DNA of 48,232 nt from Lentibacter sp. GTDB taxonomy: Bacteria > Pseudomonadota > Alphaproteobacteria > Rhodobacterales > Rhodobacteraceae. The number at the start of each line of letters is the position of its first letter. Within the stretch, counting starts at the first letter, position 1. The position numbers and the translations under genes were made by a program. The DNA is taken from the NCBI GenBank assembly GCA_016744435.1, contig JADGEJ010000027.1:1-48232 (forward strand), in the 5' to 3' direction. This document shows, in pieces, positions 33,523 through 40,495 of the stretch. The notes below the pieces were generated by a model that saw only the letters and a list, made by a program, of their open reading frames with translations, had not been told where the DNA came from and did not search any database.

Positions 33523-33692
33523 AGTCTCTGCCTCTATATGTTGTTGTTTTGTTGACGACGTTACCAACTCGTATTAACTATTTCTAGACACAATATGTGT
33601 CATTGCTGGAGAACGGCCAAAGCATACGGGGCTTTATCATGGCATGCGCACCGTTAAAATTGTATGCACACTGTACATTCCTTGGGGGAAAA

Positions 33693-33881
33693 ATGAAAAA
33701 ACTAGCAATGACCGCAGCGCTTTCTTGCGCACTCGCAGCCGGTTCGGCACAGGCAGGCAGCTTGGCTGACCCTATTCTTGAAAAAGATATGATCGAGATG
33801 GAAGCCGCCAACTCGTCGATGTCGGGAACAGCGCTCGTCGCTCTCTTGGCGCTCACACTCATGATACCAGTGCTCGACTAA
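33693..33881 (+). CDS. Small exported or single-pass membrane peptide
   Basis: A 62-residue protein. MKKLAMTAALSCALAAGSAQA is a clear signal peptide with a cut after AQA. A short acidic segment (GSLADPILEKDMIEMEAANS) and one hydrophobic helix at the very C terminus (GTALVALLALTLMIPVLD) follow. Small proteins of this layout are widespread in Rhodobacteraceae and have no known function. GGGGGA precedes the ATG. It is followed by an 18-base tandem repeat and a terminator. Confidence 0.75.
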   Translation: MKKLAMTAALSCALAAGSAQAGSLADPILEKDMIEMEAANSSMSGTALVALLALTLMIPVLD

Positions 33882-33917
33882 GCCATACAGGTTAGCAACG
33901 CCATACAGGTTAGCAAC
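33882..33917. repeat. Perfect 18-bp tandem duplication
   Basis: GCCATACAGGTTAGCAAC occurs twice back to back (33882-33899 and 33900-33917), directly after the stop of the small exported peptide gene. It is probably a recent slippage product in the transcript tail; no protein or stem is affected. Confidence 0.9.
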
Positions 33918-33934
33918 ACTGGGCATGCCCAACC

Positions 33935-33965
33935 AAAAAGCGCCCCCTATTGGGAGGCGCTTTTT
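33935..33965. terminator. Bidirectional terminator between the small peptide gene and lon
   Basis: AAAAAGCGCC and GGCGCTTTTT form a 10-bp stem, with CCC/GGG pairing inside around TATT. Both strands end in T runs, so it can stop the plus-strand peptide transcript and the minus-strand lon transcript (lon ends 29 bases away). Confidence 0.92.
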
Positions 33966-33993
33966 CGTTTTCTACAACGCTCTGCCGCTTGGC

Positions 33994-36399
33994 TTAATGC
34001 GCGGTTGCGCCTGTGCTGGTGTCTGTCGCCAGCTTCGCGGCGGCGGCGGCCTCTTCGGCCTCCTCATCCCACTCGATAGGTTCGGGAGTTCCGGCGAGCG
34101 CGATCTTCAACACTTCGCTCACATGTGTTACAGGGATGATCTCCAATCCCTCTTTCACATTGTCCGGAATGTCGACGAGGTCTTTCTCGTTTTCTTCCGG
34201 AATAAGCACTGTCTTGATCCCGCCTCGCAAGGCAGCAAGCAGCTTTTCTTTGAGGCCACCGATTGGCATCGCATTGCCGCGCAGGCTCACTTCCCCTGTC
34301 ATAGCAATGTCTTTGCGCACAGGAATGCCTGTCAAAACCGAGACAATAGATGTCACCATCGCCAAGCCAGCCGAAGGGCCGTCTTTGGGCGTTGCGCCGT
34401 CAGGCACGTGAACGTGAATGTCCCACTTGTCAAACTTCGGTGGTTTCACGCCGATCTGCGGCGCAATCGAGCGCACATAAGACGACGCAGCCTCGATGCT
34501 CTCTTTCATCACATCACCAAGCTTGCCTGTGGTTTTCATCCGGCCTTTGCCCGGCAGGCGCAGCGCTTCGATGTTGAGCAGCTCGCCCCCCACGCTTGTA
34601 TATGCCAGCCCCGTGACGACGCCAACTTGGTCTTGCTCTTCGGCAAGCCCGTAGCGGAACTTGCGCACACCGAGGAAGTCATCAAGGTTGCTTGAATCTA
34701 CATCAACAGACTTGGTTTCCCCCTTCACGATCATGGTCACAGCTTTGCGCGCCACCTTGGCGATCTCGCGCTCAAGGTTTCGCACGCCCGCCTCGCGGGT
34801 GTAATAGCGCACCATGTCTGTCAGCGCCTCGTCCGCGAGCTTGAACTCCTTGGACTTGAGGCCATGGTTCTTCACTTGCTTGCTCAGAAGGTGCTGCTTG
34901 GCAATCTCGCGTTTCTCGTCTTCTGTGTAGCCCGACAGCGGGATGATCTCCATCCGGTCAAGCAGTGGCCCGGGCATGTTATAGCTGTTTGACGTGGTCA
35001 AAAACATCACATTGCTCAGGTCGTATTCAACCTCAAGATAGTGGTCAACGAAGGTTGAGTTCTGCTCAGGATCAAGCACCTCAAGCATCGCAGACGCTGG
35101 GTCGCCGCGGAAATCCTGCCCCATCTTGTCGATCTCATCGAGCAGGATAAGCGGGTTTGTCGTCTTGGCCTTCTTCAACGCTTGGATGATCTTGCCGGGC
35201 ATCGAGCCGATATATGTGCGGCGGTGCCCTCTGATCTCGCTTTCATCGCGCACGCCCCCAAGGCTGATGCGGATAAACTCGCGGCCAGTGGCTTTCGCGA
35301 CAGACTTACCGAGGCTGGTTTTGCCGACACCGGGAGGGCCAACAAGGCACATGATCGGGCCTTTGAGCTTCTTGGAGCGCTGCTGCACTGCAAGATACTC
35401 GACAATGCGTTCCTTGACTTTTTCAAGGCCATAGTGGTCGCCATCCAACACAGCTTCTGCGCGGCCCAGGTCTTTCTTAACGCGCGACTTAACACCCCAC
35501 GGGATGCTCAGCATCCAGTCAAGATAGTTGCGCACAACGGTGGCTTCTGCTGACATCGGGCTCATGTTCTTGAGCTTCTTAAGCTCGCCCTCCGCCTTCT
35601 CGCGCGCTTCTTTTGACAGCTTGGTCTTGGCCACGCGCGCTTCAAGCTCGGCAATTTCGCCTTCGCCCTCTTCGCCGTCGCCAAGCTCCTTCTGGATCGC
35701 CTTCATTTGCTCGTTGAGATAATACTCGCGCTGCGTGCGCTCCATTTGGCCTTTAACGCGGGTTTTGATCTTTTTCTCAACCTGCAAAACGCTCATCTCG
35801 CCCTGCATAAGGCCATAGACTTTCTCAAGTCGCTCGCTCACATCAAGCGTCTGCAAAAGCTCCTGCTTTTGGTCAACTTCGATGCCAAGATGGCCTGCAA
35901 CCAAATCAGCCAGCTTTTCAGGCTCTTGGGCTTCGCCAACAGCTGTCAGCGCCTCTTCCGGAATGTTCTTGCGCACTTTTGCATAGCGCTCGAATTCGCG
36001 GCCAACGGTGCGCAGCAGCGCTTCAACGGTTGTCTCATCGCCCAACATTTCGTCGAGCGGCTCGGCGCTGGCTTCAAAGAACTCAGGGTTATCAAGGTAG
36101 CCCGTGATCAGCACGCGCTGCACGCCCTCAACGAGCACTTTCACAGTGCCGTCGGGCAGCTTGAGCAATTGCAGCACATTGGCCAAAACGCCTGTGCTGT
36201 AAATTCCTGTTGTGTCCGGGTCATCCTCGCCCGGATCAATCTGGGCTGACAGCAAAATTTGCTTGCCGTCGTTCATAACCTCTTCCAGTGCGCGCACTGA
36301 TTTCTCGCGCCCCACAAATAGCGGCACGATCATATGGGGGAAAACCACGATGTCGCGCAATGGAAGCACTGGGTATGATGCGTTGAGTTGCTCTTGCAT
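33994..36399 (-). CDS. lon: ATP-dependent protease Lon
   Basis: LonA, 801 residues, degrades misfolded and regulatory proteins in the cytoplasm. The N-terminal substrate domain (LPLRDIVVFPHMIVPLFVGR) is followed by a coiled coil around 230-290. The AAA+ module has Walker A GPPGVGKTS, Walker B ILLDEIDKMG, and sensor sequence VMFLTTSNSYNMPGPLLDRM. The protease domain carries the catalytic serine in KDGPSAGLAM and the catalytic lysine about 40 residues later (IGGLKEKLLAALRGG). The C-terminal tail is Ala/Glu-rich. A sigma-32-like promoter lies about 80 bases upstream. In many bacteria lon follows clpX; here no Clp gene is adjacent. Confidence 0.97.
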   Translation of the reverse strand: MQEQLNASYPVLPLRDIVVFPHMIVPLFVGREKSVRALEEVMNDGKQILLSAQIDPGEDDPDTTGIYSTGVLANVLQLLKLPDGTVKVLVEGVQRVLITGYLDNPEFFEASAEPLDEMLGDETTVEALLRTVGREFERYAKVRKNIPEEALTAVGEAQEPEKLADLVAGHLGIEVDQKQELLQTLDVSERLEKVYGLMQGEMSVLQVEKKIKTRVKGQMERTQREYYLNEQMKAIQKELGDGEEGEGEIAELEARVAKTKLSKEAREKAEGELKKLKNMSPMSAEATVVRNYLDWMLSIPWGVKSRVKKDLGRAEAVLDGDHYGLEKVKERIVEYLAVQQRSKKLKGPIMCLVGPPGVGKTSLGKSVAKATGREFIRISLGGVRDESEIRGHRRTYIGSMPGKIIQALKKAKTTNPLILLDEIDKMGQDFRGDPASAMLEVLDPEQNSTFVDHYLEVEYDLSNVMFLTTSNSYNMPGPLLDRMEIIPLSGYTEDEKREIAKQHLLSKQVKNHGLKSKEFKLADEALTDMVRYYTREAGVRNLEREIAKVARKAVTMIVKGETKSVDVDSSNLDDFLGVRKFRYGLAEEQDQVGVVTGLAYTSVGGELLNIEALRLPGKGRMKTTGKLGDVMKESIEAASSYVRSIAPQIGVKPPKFDKWDIHVHVPDGATPKDGPSAGLAMVTSIVSVLTGIPVRKDIAMTGEVSLRGNAMPIGGLKEKLLAALRGGIKTVLIPEENEKDLVDIPDNVKEGLEIIPVTHVSEVLKIALAGTPEPIEWDEEAEEAAAAAKLATDTSTGATAH

Positions 36400-36477
36400 G
36401 CTCTCGTCCTGTTCTTGGGCAAAGCCTTGCGCCCCTCACCTGAGGCAGCCCAAAAGCCTTCCGCGTTTGTAGAATGT

Positions 36478-36507
36478 TAATTTGGGTCTTGCCTGTGCCC
36501 GTTTCAA
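36478..36507 (-). promoter_or_regulatory. Possible heat-shock (RpoH) promoter of lon
   Basis: On the minus strand TTGAAA is followed, after 15 bases, by CCCAAATTA, 79-108 bases before the lon start. This resembles the sigma-32 pattern CTTGAA ... CCCCAT, with one or two mismatches and slightly long spacing. lon is a standard heat-shock gene, which supports the call. Confidence 0.4.
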
Positions 36508-36653
36508 CCTGTGTTGGGCGCAAAGTGCCTGTCTCTGTCAGACTTCGCAAGGCGTGAAACCTGACTAAATTACCCAAATTTTATTTTTTGTCACGCATTC
36601 GCCCCAATACCACCATAAGTTGCTGGTGAATTACGCCAAAAGGAGCGGGCTTT

Positions 36654-36881
36654 ATGTTAAGGCGTATTTATCGGCAGCGACGCAGACTCTTGTTCGGGTG
36701 GTTCTTCACCTTCCTCATTTGTATAATCTCTGTTGACGCTTACAATAGCGCAGGCTTCCAAGTTTATACTGAGACACTCAGCAGCGGCACCATTGGAGCA
36801 TTCATTTTCACAACGGTTTTCGCGATATGCTTCACAGCCCCAGTGCTGATAATCATCGCACTTAACCGAAAACACATTTAG
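36654..36881 (+). CDS. Small two-helix membrane protein, unknown
   Basis: A 75-residue protein with a very basic start (MLRRIYRQRRRLL) and two membrane helices at about 12-28 and 46-69, so both ends should face the cytoplasm. AAAGGAGC gives a strong ribosome binding site. The region around it is more A/T-rich than its neighbours. No family is recognised. It is divergent from lon. The 279 bases after it, up to sufT, hold no gene that I can support. Confidence 0.6.
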   Translation: MLRRIYRQRRRLLFGWFFTFLICIISVDAYNSAGFQVYTETLSSGTIGAFIFTTVFAICFTAPVLIIIALNRKHI

Positions 36882-37160
36882 TGTAGAAATCACCAAAAGC
36901 CGCCGGGGTAAAAGCAGCATAGCGCTCGCAAGCCACGACAAGTGCGCGCTCCCTCGTGTTGCCCTTTGCTGCTGGTTTGACGATGCCTTGGGAGATCTTG
37001 CAGACAGTTACCGTGCACGCAGACTTCAAAAGCGCGATTGGTCGCTGACTGGCATGGAGCACAAGGCAGTTCAACGTATCTCATAAACAGCCAGCCCGCC
37101 CTTTACCTCGCCAAGTCAAATCCCTATATAATCGGTCAGGAACACCAGAAAGCGCTTCTA

Positions 37161-37523
37161 ATGACCGAAATGACAGACCCAATTGAAGGCACTCCGCTGA
37201 TCACCCCTTCCAGCACCGACCACCCGCTCTATGACAATGTCGTCGAGGCCTGCAGGACTGTCTATGATCCTGAAATTCCAGTGAATATCTATGATCTTGG
37301 TCTGATCTATACGATCCTGATCAATGAGGCCAATGAAGTTGAAGTGCTGATGTCCCTCACGGCGCCGGGCTGTCCTGTGGCCGGCGAAATGCCCGGTTGG
37401 GTTGCCGAAGCGATCGAGCCTCTCGCAGGCGTCAAACAAGTCAACGTAGAGCTGATCTGGTCACCGCCATGGGGCATGGACATGATGTCAGACGAAGCCC
37501 GCCTAGAACTTGGCTTTATGTAA
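37161..37523 (+). CDS. sufT: SufT-like Fe-S assembly protein (DUF59/MIP18)
   Basis: A 120-residue protein of the MIP18/DUF59 family, which assists iron-sulfur cluster assembly or delivery. Typical stretches are TVYDPEIPVNIYDLGLIYTI at about 33-52, MSLTAPGCPVAGEMP with the conserved cysteine, and VNVELIWSPPWGMDMMS near the end. The protein has no long N-terminal extension. An ATG at 37170 is an alternative start. It is followed after 29 bases by an A-type Fe-S carrier gene, the order seen at the end of suf operons; the sufBCDS genes are not in the window. Confidence 0.9.
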   Translation: MTEMTDPIEGTPLITPSSTDHPLYDNVVEACRTVYDPEIPVNIYDLGLIYTILINEANEVEVLMSLTAPGCPVAGEMPGWVAEAIEPLAGVKQVNVELIWSPPWGMDMMSDEARLELGFM

Positions 37524-37552
37524 CGAAGGCAACGCCTTAGGAGGACAAGCTT

Positions 37553-37933
37553 ATGTTTGGAATTCCCGGAAAACAAGCTGTCACCATGACAGAGACCGCC
37601 GCCGCCCAGATCCGCAAACTGATGCAAAGCAAAGGCCATGAAGGCCTGCGCATTGGCGTCAAAAAAGGCGGCTGTGCGGGCATGGAATACACCATGGAAT
37701 ACGTCGATGAACTCAACGAGCACGACGAAGTTGTCGAGACAAACGGCGCCCGCATCATGATCGCGCCCATGGCGCAAATGTTCCTGTTCGGCACCCAGAT
37801 CGACTATGAAGTCTCGCTGCTTGAAGCTGGCTTCAAGTTCAACAATCCCAACGTCGAAGATGCCTGCGGGTGCGGCGAGTCGATCAAGTTCAAAGACGTC
37901 GAGGCTCTCGCGGCTGAACGCGATCAGAGCTAA
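37553..37933 (+). CDS. A-type Fe-S carrier (HesB/IscA/SufA family)
   Basis: A 126-residue A-type carrier that receives Fe-S clusters from the scaffold and passes them to apoproteins. The three conserved ligand cysteines are present: one in KKGGCAGMEY and two in DACGCGESIKF. The core opens VTMTETAAAQIRKLM as usual. AGGAGG gives a strong ribosome binding site. The position behind sufT suggests a SufA-type role, but ErpA or IscA cannot be excluded from sequence alone. Confidence 0.93.
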   Translation: MFGIPGKQAVTMTETAAAQIRKLMQSKGHEGLRIGVKKGGCAGMEYTMEYVDELNEHDEVVETNGARIMIAPMAQMFLFGTQIDYEVSLLEAGFKFNNPNVEDACGCGESIKFKDVEALAAERDQS

Positions 37934-37934
37934 A

Positions 37935-38228
37935 ATGGCGACAGCTCTCGTTGGTATCGCGACAGTCACCATCATGGGTCTTATCGCCCTGTCAGCCAAC
38001 AGACGCTTTGCTGATCTTGCTGAAGTTCCGTTGCACTTTGATGTAAACGGCAGTCCATCACGGAACACCCCGAGGCATATCGCCCTTGGTTTCATGCCCG
38101 CATTGGCCATTCTCGTGTTTGTGCCATTTGCACTGTTCGCGCCTAACCTGCTGGGGGCGCTCTTCGCCAGTGGCTCGCTTATTGGCGCACAACTGCTCTA
38201 CCATTGGCTCATCGGACGCAGCCAATGA
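37935..38228 (+). CDS. DUF1648-type small membrane protein
   Basis: A 97-residue protein with three membrane segments (about 3-20, 52-69 and 72-92). Between the first two lies LAEVPLHFDVNGSPSRNTPR, the signature of the DUF1648/SdpI-type domain ('xPxHFdaxGxpd'). Its function here is unknown; SdpI itself is an immunity protein, but most DUF1648 proteins have no known toxin partner. It starts one base after the stop of the Fe-S carrier gene and its own stop overlaps the truncated tfoX start by 4 bases. Confidence 0.75.
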   Translation: MATALVGIATVTIMGLIALSANRRFADLAEVPLHFDVNGSPSRNTPRHIALGFMPALAILVFVPFALFAPNLLGALFASGSLIGAQLLYHWLIGRSQ

Positions 38229-38362
38229 GTGTCACCAACGAGCAGGTCGAGCAAGTCAAAGATCTGTTCGCAGAACTTGGCGGCATCTCGACCCGCAGGA
38301 TTAATGGCTCCCGACCCTGGGCTCTTTCAGACTTCCACTTTTTCTTTCCAAAAATATCCTAG
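38225..38362 (+). pseudogene. Truncated tfoX (TfoX N-terminal domain remnant)
   Basis: The ATG overlaps the previous stop (ATGA) and opens MSVTNEQVEQVKDLFAELGG followed by ISTRR, an excellent match to the start of TfoX N-terminal-domain proteins. At the point where those proteins continue with a conserved MxGG motif, this frame changes to INGSRPWALSDFHFFFP and stops after 45 residues; full-length single-domain TfoX proteins are about 110. The last codons read into the conserved core of a dispersed intergenic element, so the gene seems to have lost its 3' part where that element sits. The rest of tfoX is not seen downstream. Confidence 0.7.
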
Positions 38363-38445
38363 CGCCGACGCCGCGCAATAAGTGCGCTCTGTCGGCTCGC
38401 GTTCGATATCCGAACGGCTTAAGTGCGGGGGACAACGTCCCCCGC
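38338..38445 (-). repeat. Dispersed intergenic element, copy 2
   Basis: Read on the minus strand: hairpin GCGGGGGAC-GTT-GTCCCCCGC (38445-38425), the dyad GTTCG/CGAAC (38415-38401), a spacer of about 40 bases, then GGATATTT-TT-GGAAAGAAAAAG ending at 38338. The order matches copies 1 and 3, but the hairpin arms are longer and the spacer is wider. A further hairpin, TTTTCGC-GCA-GCGAAAA, sits at 38456-38472, just past the oxygenase stop. Confidence 0.65.
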
Positions 38446-38485
38446 CTCGGTCGGATTTTCGCGCAGCGAAAATTCGAAATCAATG

Positions 38486-39421
38486 TCACCCAGCCGTCTT
38501 GCCCATCAAATGCAGATAGGTCTCATCGTAACGTTTGGTGAGATAATCCCCGGCAGAAATTGGCTCCCCCCCTTCTGCCGCAACATTGGTGTCATAGTTC
38601 GGGTTAAAGAACATCGGCACCGAAATGCGCTCCGCCGCCGATCCGACAACACGGTGCAAGGTGGCGCGCACCTTGTCGCCCGACCACATTTGCAGCATCT
38701 CCCCGAAGTTGATCACAAATTCGCCGGGTTGCACGTCAACCGCGTGCCAAGCCGCGTCAGCGCCCTGCACTTCCAGGCCCGGCGTGCCATCCCCCGTCAG
38801 CAGCGTCAGGCAACCATAGTCGGTATGCGCCGCAATGCCGAAGTCCTTGTCCGTCGCCCAATCAGGCCGCGCCGGATAGAAGTTCCCACGTAAAAGCGCC
38901 ATCGGGCGGCTGAACTTGTCGTCAAAATACGCGGTATCCCGGCCTGTGGCCTGCGCGATCTGGCGCAAAAGCGCGCGGCACAGGTCTGTCGCTTTGTCAT
39001 AATATGCAGACACGTCGCGCCGAAACGTCTCGGGGTTTTCAGGCCATTGGTTGGCGCCATAGACAAGCAAACCACTTGCGCGCAGCGGATCACCTTTCGG
39101 AAGCTGATAGCCGCAGTCAAAGACTTCTTTGTAGTCTGGGTTTGCGTCCGGATCGACTTGCTCGGAGCCAGCCGCGCCCCAACCTCGGTTTGAGCCCGTC
39201 AGCGCCATATCAACAAGGCGCTTCTCATCCATTGGTAACTTAAAGAACGCCCTGTAAGCCTCTGTAACTGTGTCAACATCTCGTGCTTCAATCGGCGTAT
39301 TTACGATCCTCAAAAAGCCGGTCTCCAGCACCCCGCGTTTGAGGACAGCCCGAGCTTCGACGTCGCCAGCCACAAGGGCTGCAAAATCCAGCTTTTCGAT
39401 CATCCGCATCATGCTCCGCAT
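38486..39421 (-). CDS. 2-oxoglutarate/Fe(II) oxygenase, isopenicillin N synthase-like
   Basis: A 311-residue non-heme iron oxygenase. The iron ligands are in AAHTDYGCLTLL (His and Asp of the HxD motif) and in KVRATLHRVVG (second His), with RISVPMFF supplying the Arg/Ser pair that binds the 2-oxoglutarate carboxylate. The N-terminal half has the family stretch LKRGVLETGFLRIVN. Plant GA oxidases and bacterial flavanone-like oxygenases share this fold; no substrate can be named. AAGGG supports the ATG at 39421; ATGs three, four and six codons later are alternatives. It is divergent from tpiA. Confidence 0.9.
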   Translation of the reverse strand: MRSMMRMIEKLDFAALVAGDVEARAVLKRGVLETGFLRIVNTPIEARDVDTVTEAYRAFFKLPMDEKRLVDMALTGSNRGWGAAGSEQVDPDANPDYKEVFDCGYQLPKGDPLRASGLLVYGANQWPENPETFRRDVSAYYDKATDLCRALLRQIAQATGRDTAYFDDKFSRPMALLRGNFYPARPDWATDKDFGIAAHTDYGCLTLLTGDGTPGLEVQGADAAWHAVDVQPGEFVINFGEMLQMWSGDKVRATLHRVVGSAAERISVPMFFNPNYDTNVAAEGGEPISAGDYLTKRYDETYLHLMGKTAG

Positions 39422-39540
39422 AGTTTGCGCCCTTTTAGCGCACCTGCCCGCGCGCGCAAGCCGCAGCTTTATCGCGTGAGGTCATTGGCCCCGCCGCGAC
39501 TTCCTGTTAGGTCTTGTGCCAAACACAAAGGAGAGGCTCG

Positions 39541-40278
39541 ATGCGCCGTAAGCTTGCCGCTGGAAACTGGAAGATGAATGGCCTCAAGAGCCAACTCGCT
39601 GAGCTTGAAGCACTGGCCAAGGCCCATCCGGCACCCTCCGTTGATGTGTTGCTGTGCCCGCCTGTCACGCTCCTCGCGGCGGCGGCTCAAGGCCCGTTTT
39701 GCATCGGAGCGCAGGACTGCCATCCAAATGATGCGGGCGCACATACCGGTGACATTTCCGCACAAATGCTGCGCGACAGCGGCGCAGAAGCCGTCATCGT
39801 CGGCCACTCCGAGCGCCGCGAAGATCACGGTGAGCACTCTGATATCGTGCGCGCCAAAGCCCGCGCGGCGCAGGCCGTCGGCCTCACAGCGATCGTCTGT
39901 ATGGGCGAAAGCCTTGTGCAGCGCGAAGCTCAGAACACGCTCGACATTATCGGCGGTCAGCTCGCAGGCTCGATCCCCGACAACGCCACCGCCGAGAACC
40001 TTGTCGTGGCCTATGAGCCGATCTGGGCCATCGGCACAGGGCTTGTGCCCAGCTTGGCGCAGATCGGCGAGGTGCATGACTTCATTCGCGCCCGCCTTGA
40101 GCGCCGTTTCGGCGCTGGCGTGGGCCGCGGCGTGCGCGTTCTCTACGGCGGCTCCGTCAAGCCAGACAACGCCAGCGAGATTTTCTCAGTGCCCAATGTT
40201 GACGGCGCTTTGGTGGGCGGAGCCTCGCTGAAAGCCGCCGATTTCTCGCCGATTATCAGCGCCTTGGAAACAAGCTAG
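39541..40278 (+). CDS. tpiA: Triose-phosphate isomerase
   Basis: TIM, 245 residues, interconverts dihydroxyacetone phosphate and glyceraldehyde 3-phosphate. Catalytic residues are in AAGNWKMNG (Asn and Lys), VGHSERRE (His) and [12 protein letters not shown] (Glu). The phosphate-binding ends [11 protein letters not shown] and GALVGGASL are intact. AAAGGAG supports the start at 39541. The gene is followed by a tandem repeat, a hairpin and a terminator. Confidence 0.98.
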   Translation: MRRKLAAGNWKMNGLKSQLAELEALAKAHPAPSVDVLLCPPVTLLAAAAQGPFCIGAQDCHPNDAGAHTGDISAQMLRDSGAEAVIVGHSERREDHGEHSDIVRAKARAAQAVGLTAIVCMGESLVQREAQNTLDIIGGQLAGSIPDNATAENLVVAYEPIWAIGTGLVPSLAQIGEVHDFIRARLERRFGAGVGRGVRVLYGGSVKPDNASEIFSVPNVDGALVGGASLKAADFSPIISALETS

Positions 40279-40301
40279 GGGTCTTGTTTCCAACTCTGAA
40301 G

Positions 40302-40345
40302 CTCGCAATAACACTCAAACCCCCTCGCAATAACACTCAAACCCC
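40302..40345. repeat. Perfect 22-bp tandem duplication
   Basis: Two identical 22-base units (40302-40323 and 40324-40345), each beginning CTCGCAATAACACTC and ending AAACCCC, lie 24 bases past the tpiA stop. They probably arose by slippage and affect only the untranslated tail. Confidence 0.9.
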
Positions 40346-40399
40346 ACTGTGCTTGCGCGCTCTAGGCCGATGATCATCGAAACTGACACAGGCGTATCG

Positions 40400-40436
40400 G
40401 TGGCTATCACCCCGCTCGCGGCGGCCTGATAGCCAC
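40400..40436. other. Long hairpin between tpiA and dctM
   Basis: GTGGCTATCA (40400-40409) and TGATAGCCAC (40427-40436) are perfectly complementary, with a further CCGC/GCGG pair inside the GC-rich loop. It sits ahead of the intrinsic terminator. It could be an untranslated stability element; I cannot assign a function. Confidence 0.5.
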
Positions 40437-40447
40437 TCAGAAACGAG

Positions 40448-40483
40448 AAAGGGCGGTGCTTTTATTAAGCGCCGCCCCTTTTT
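40448..40483. terminator. Terminator between tpiA and dctM
   Basis: GGGCGGTGCTT (40451-40461) and AAGCGCCGCCC (40467-40477) pair over 11 bp with one G-T wobble around TTATT. On the plus strand C-TTTTT follows, so it ends the tpiA transcript. On the minus strand it lies just past the dctM stop and is flanked by TTTC. Confidence 0.88.
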
Positions 40484-40495
40484 AAGCTCTTAGCC

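Noticed and set aside
34013-34695. Plus-strand frames opposite lon
   Set aside because: No conserved domain or initiation signal; lon on the other strand is complete.
36862-37084. Two overlapping minus-strand frames in the gap before sufT
   Set aside because: About 65-70 codons each, no recognisable family, no convincing ribosome binding site and they overlap the end of the small plus-strand gene. A decayed gene remains possible but cannot be supported.
38225-38362. Reading the 45-residue tfoX-like frame as a complete small protein
   Set aside because: The match to TfoX stops abruptly at the position of the dispersed element and the tail is encoded by the element's core, so truncation is the simpler explanation.
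40370-40429. A 19-codon frame (MIIETDTGVSVAITPLAA) overlapping the hairpin after tpiA
   Set aside because: Too short, no ribosome binding site, and the bases are better explained by the hairpin.
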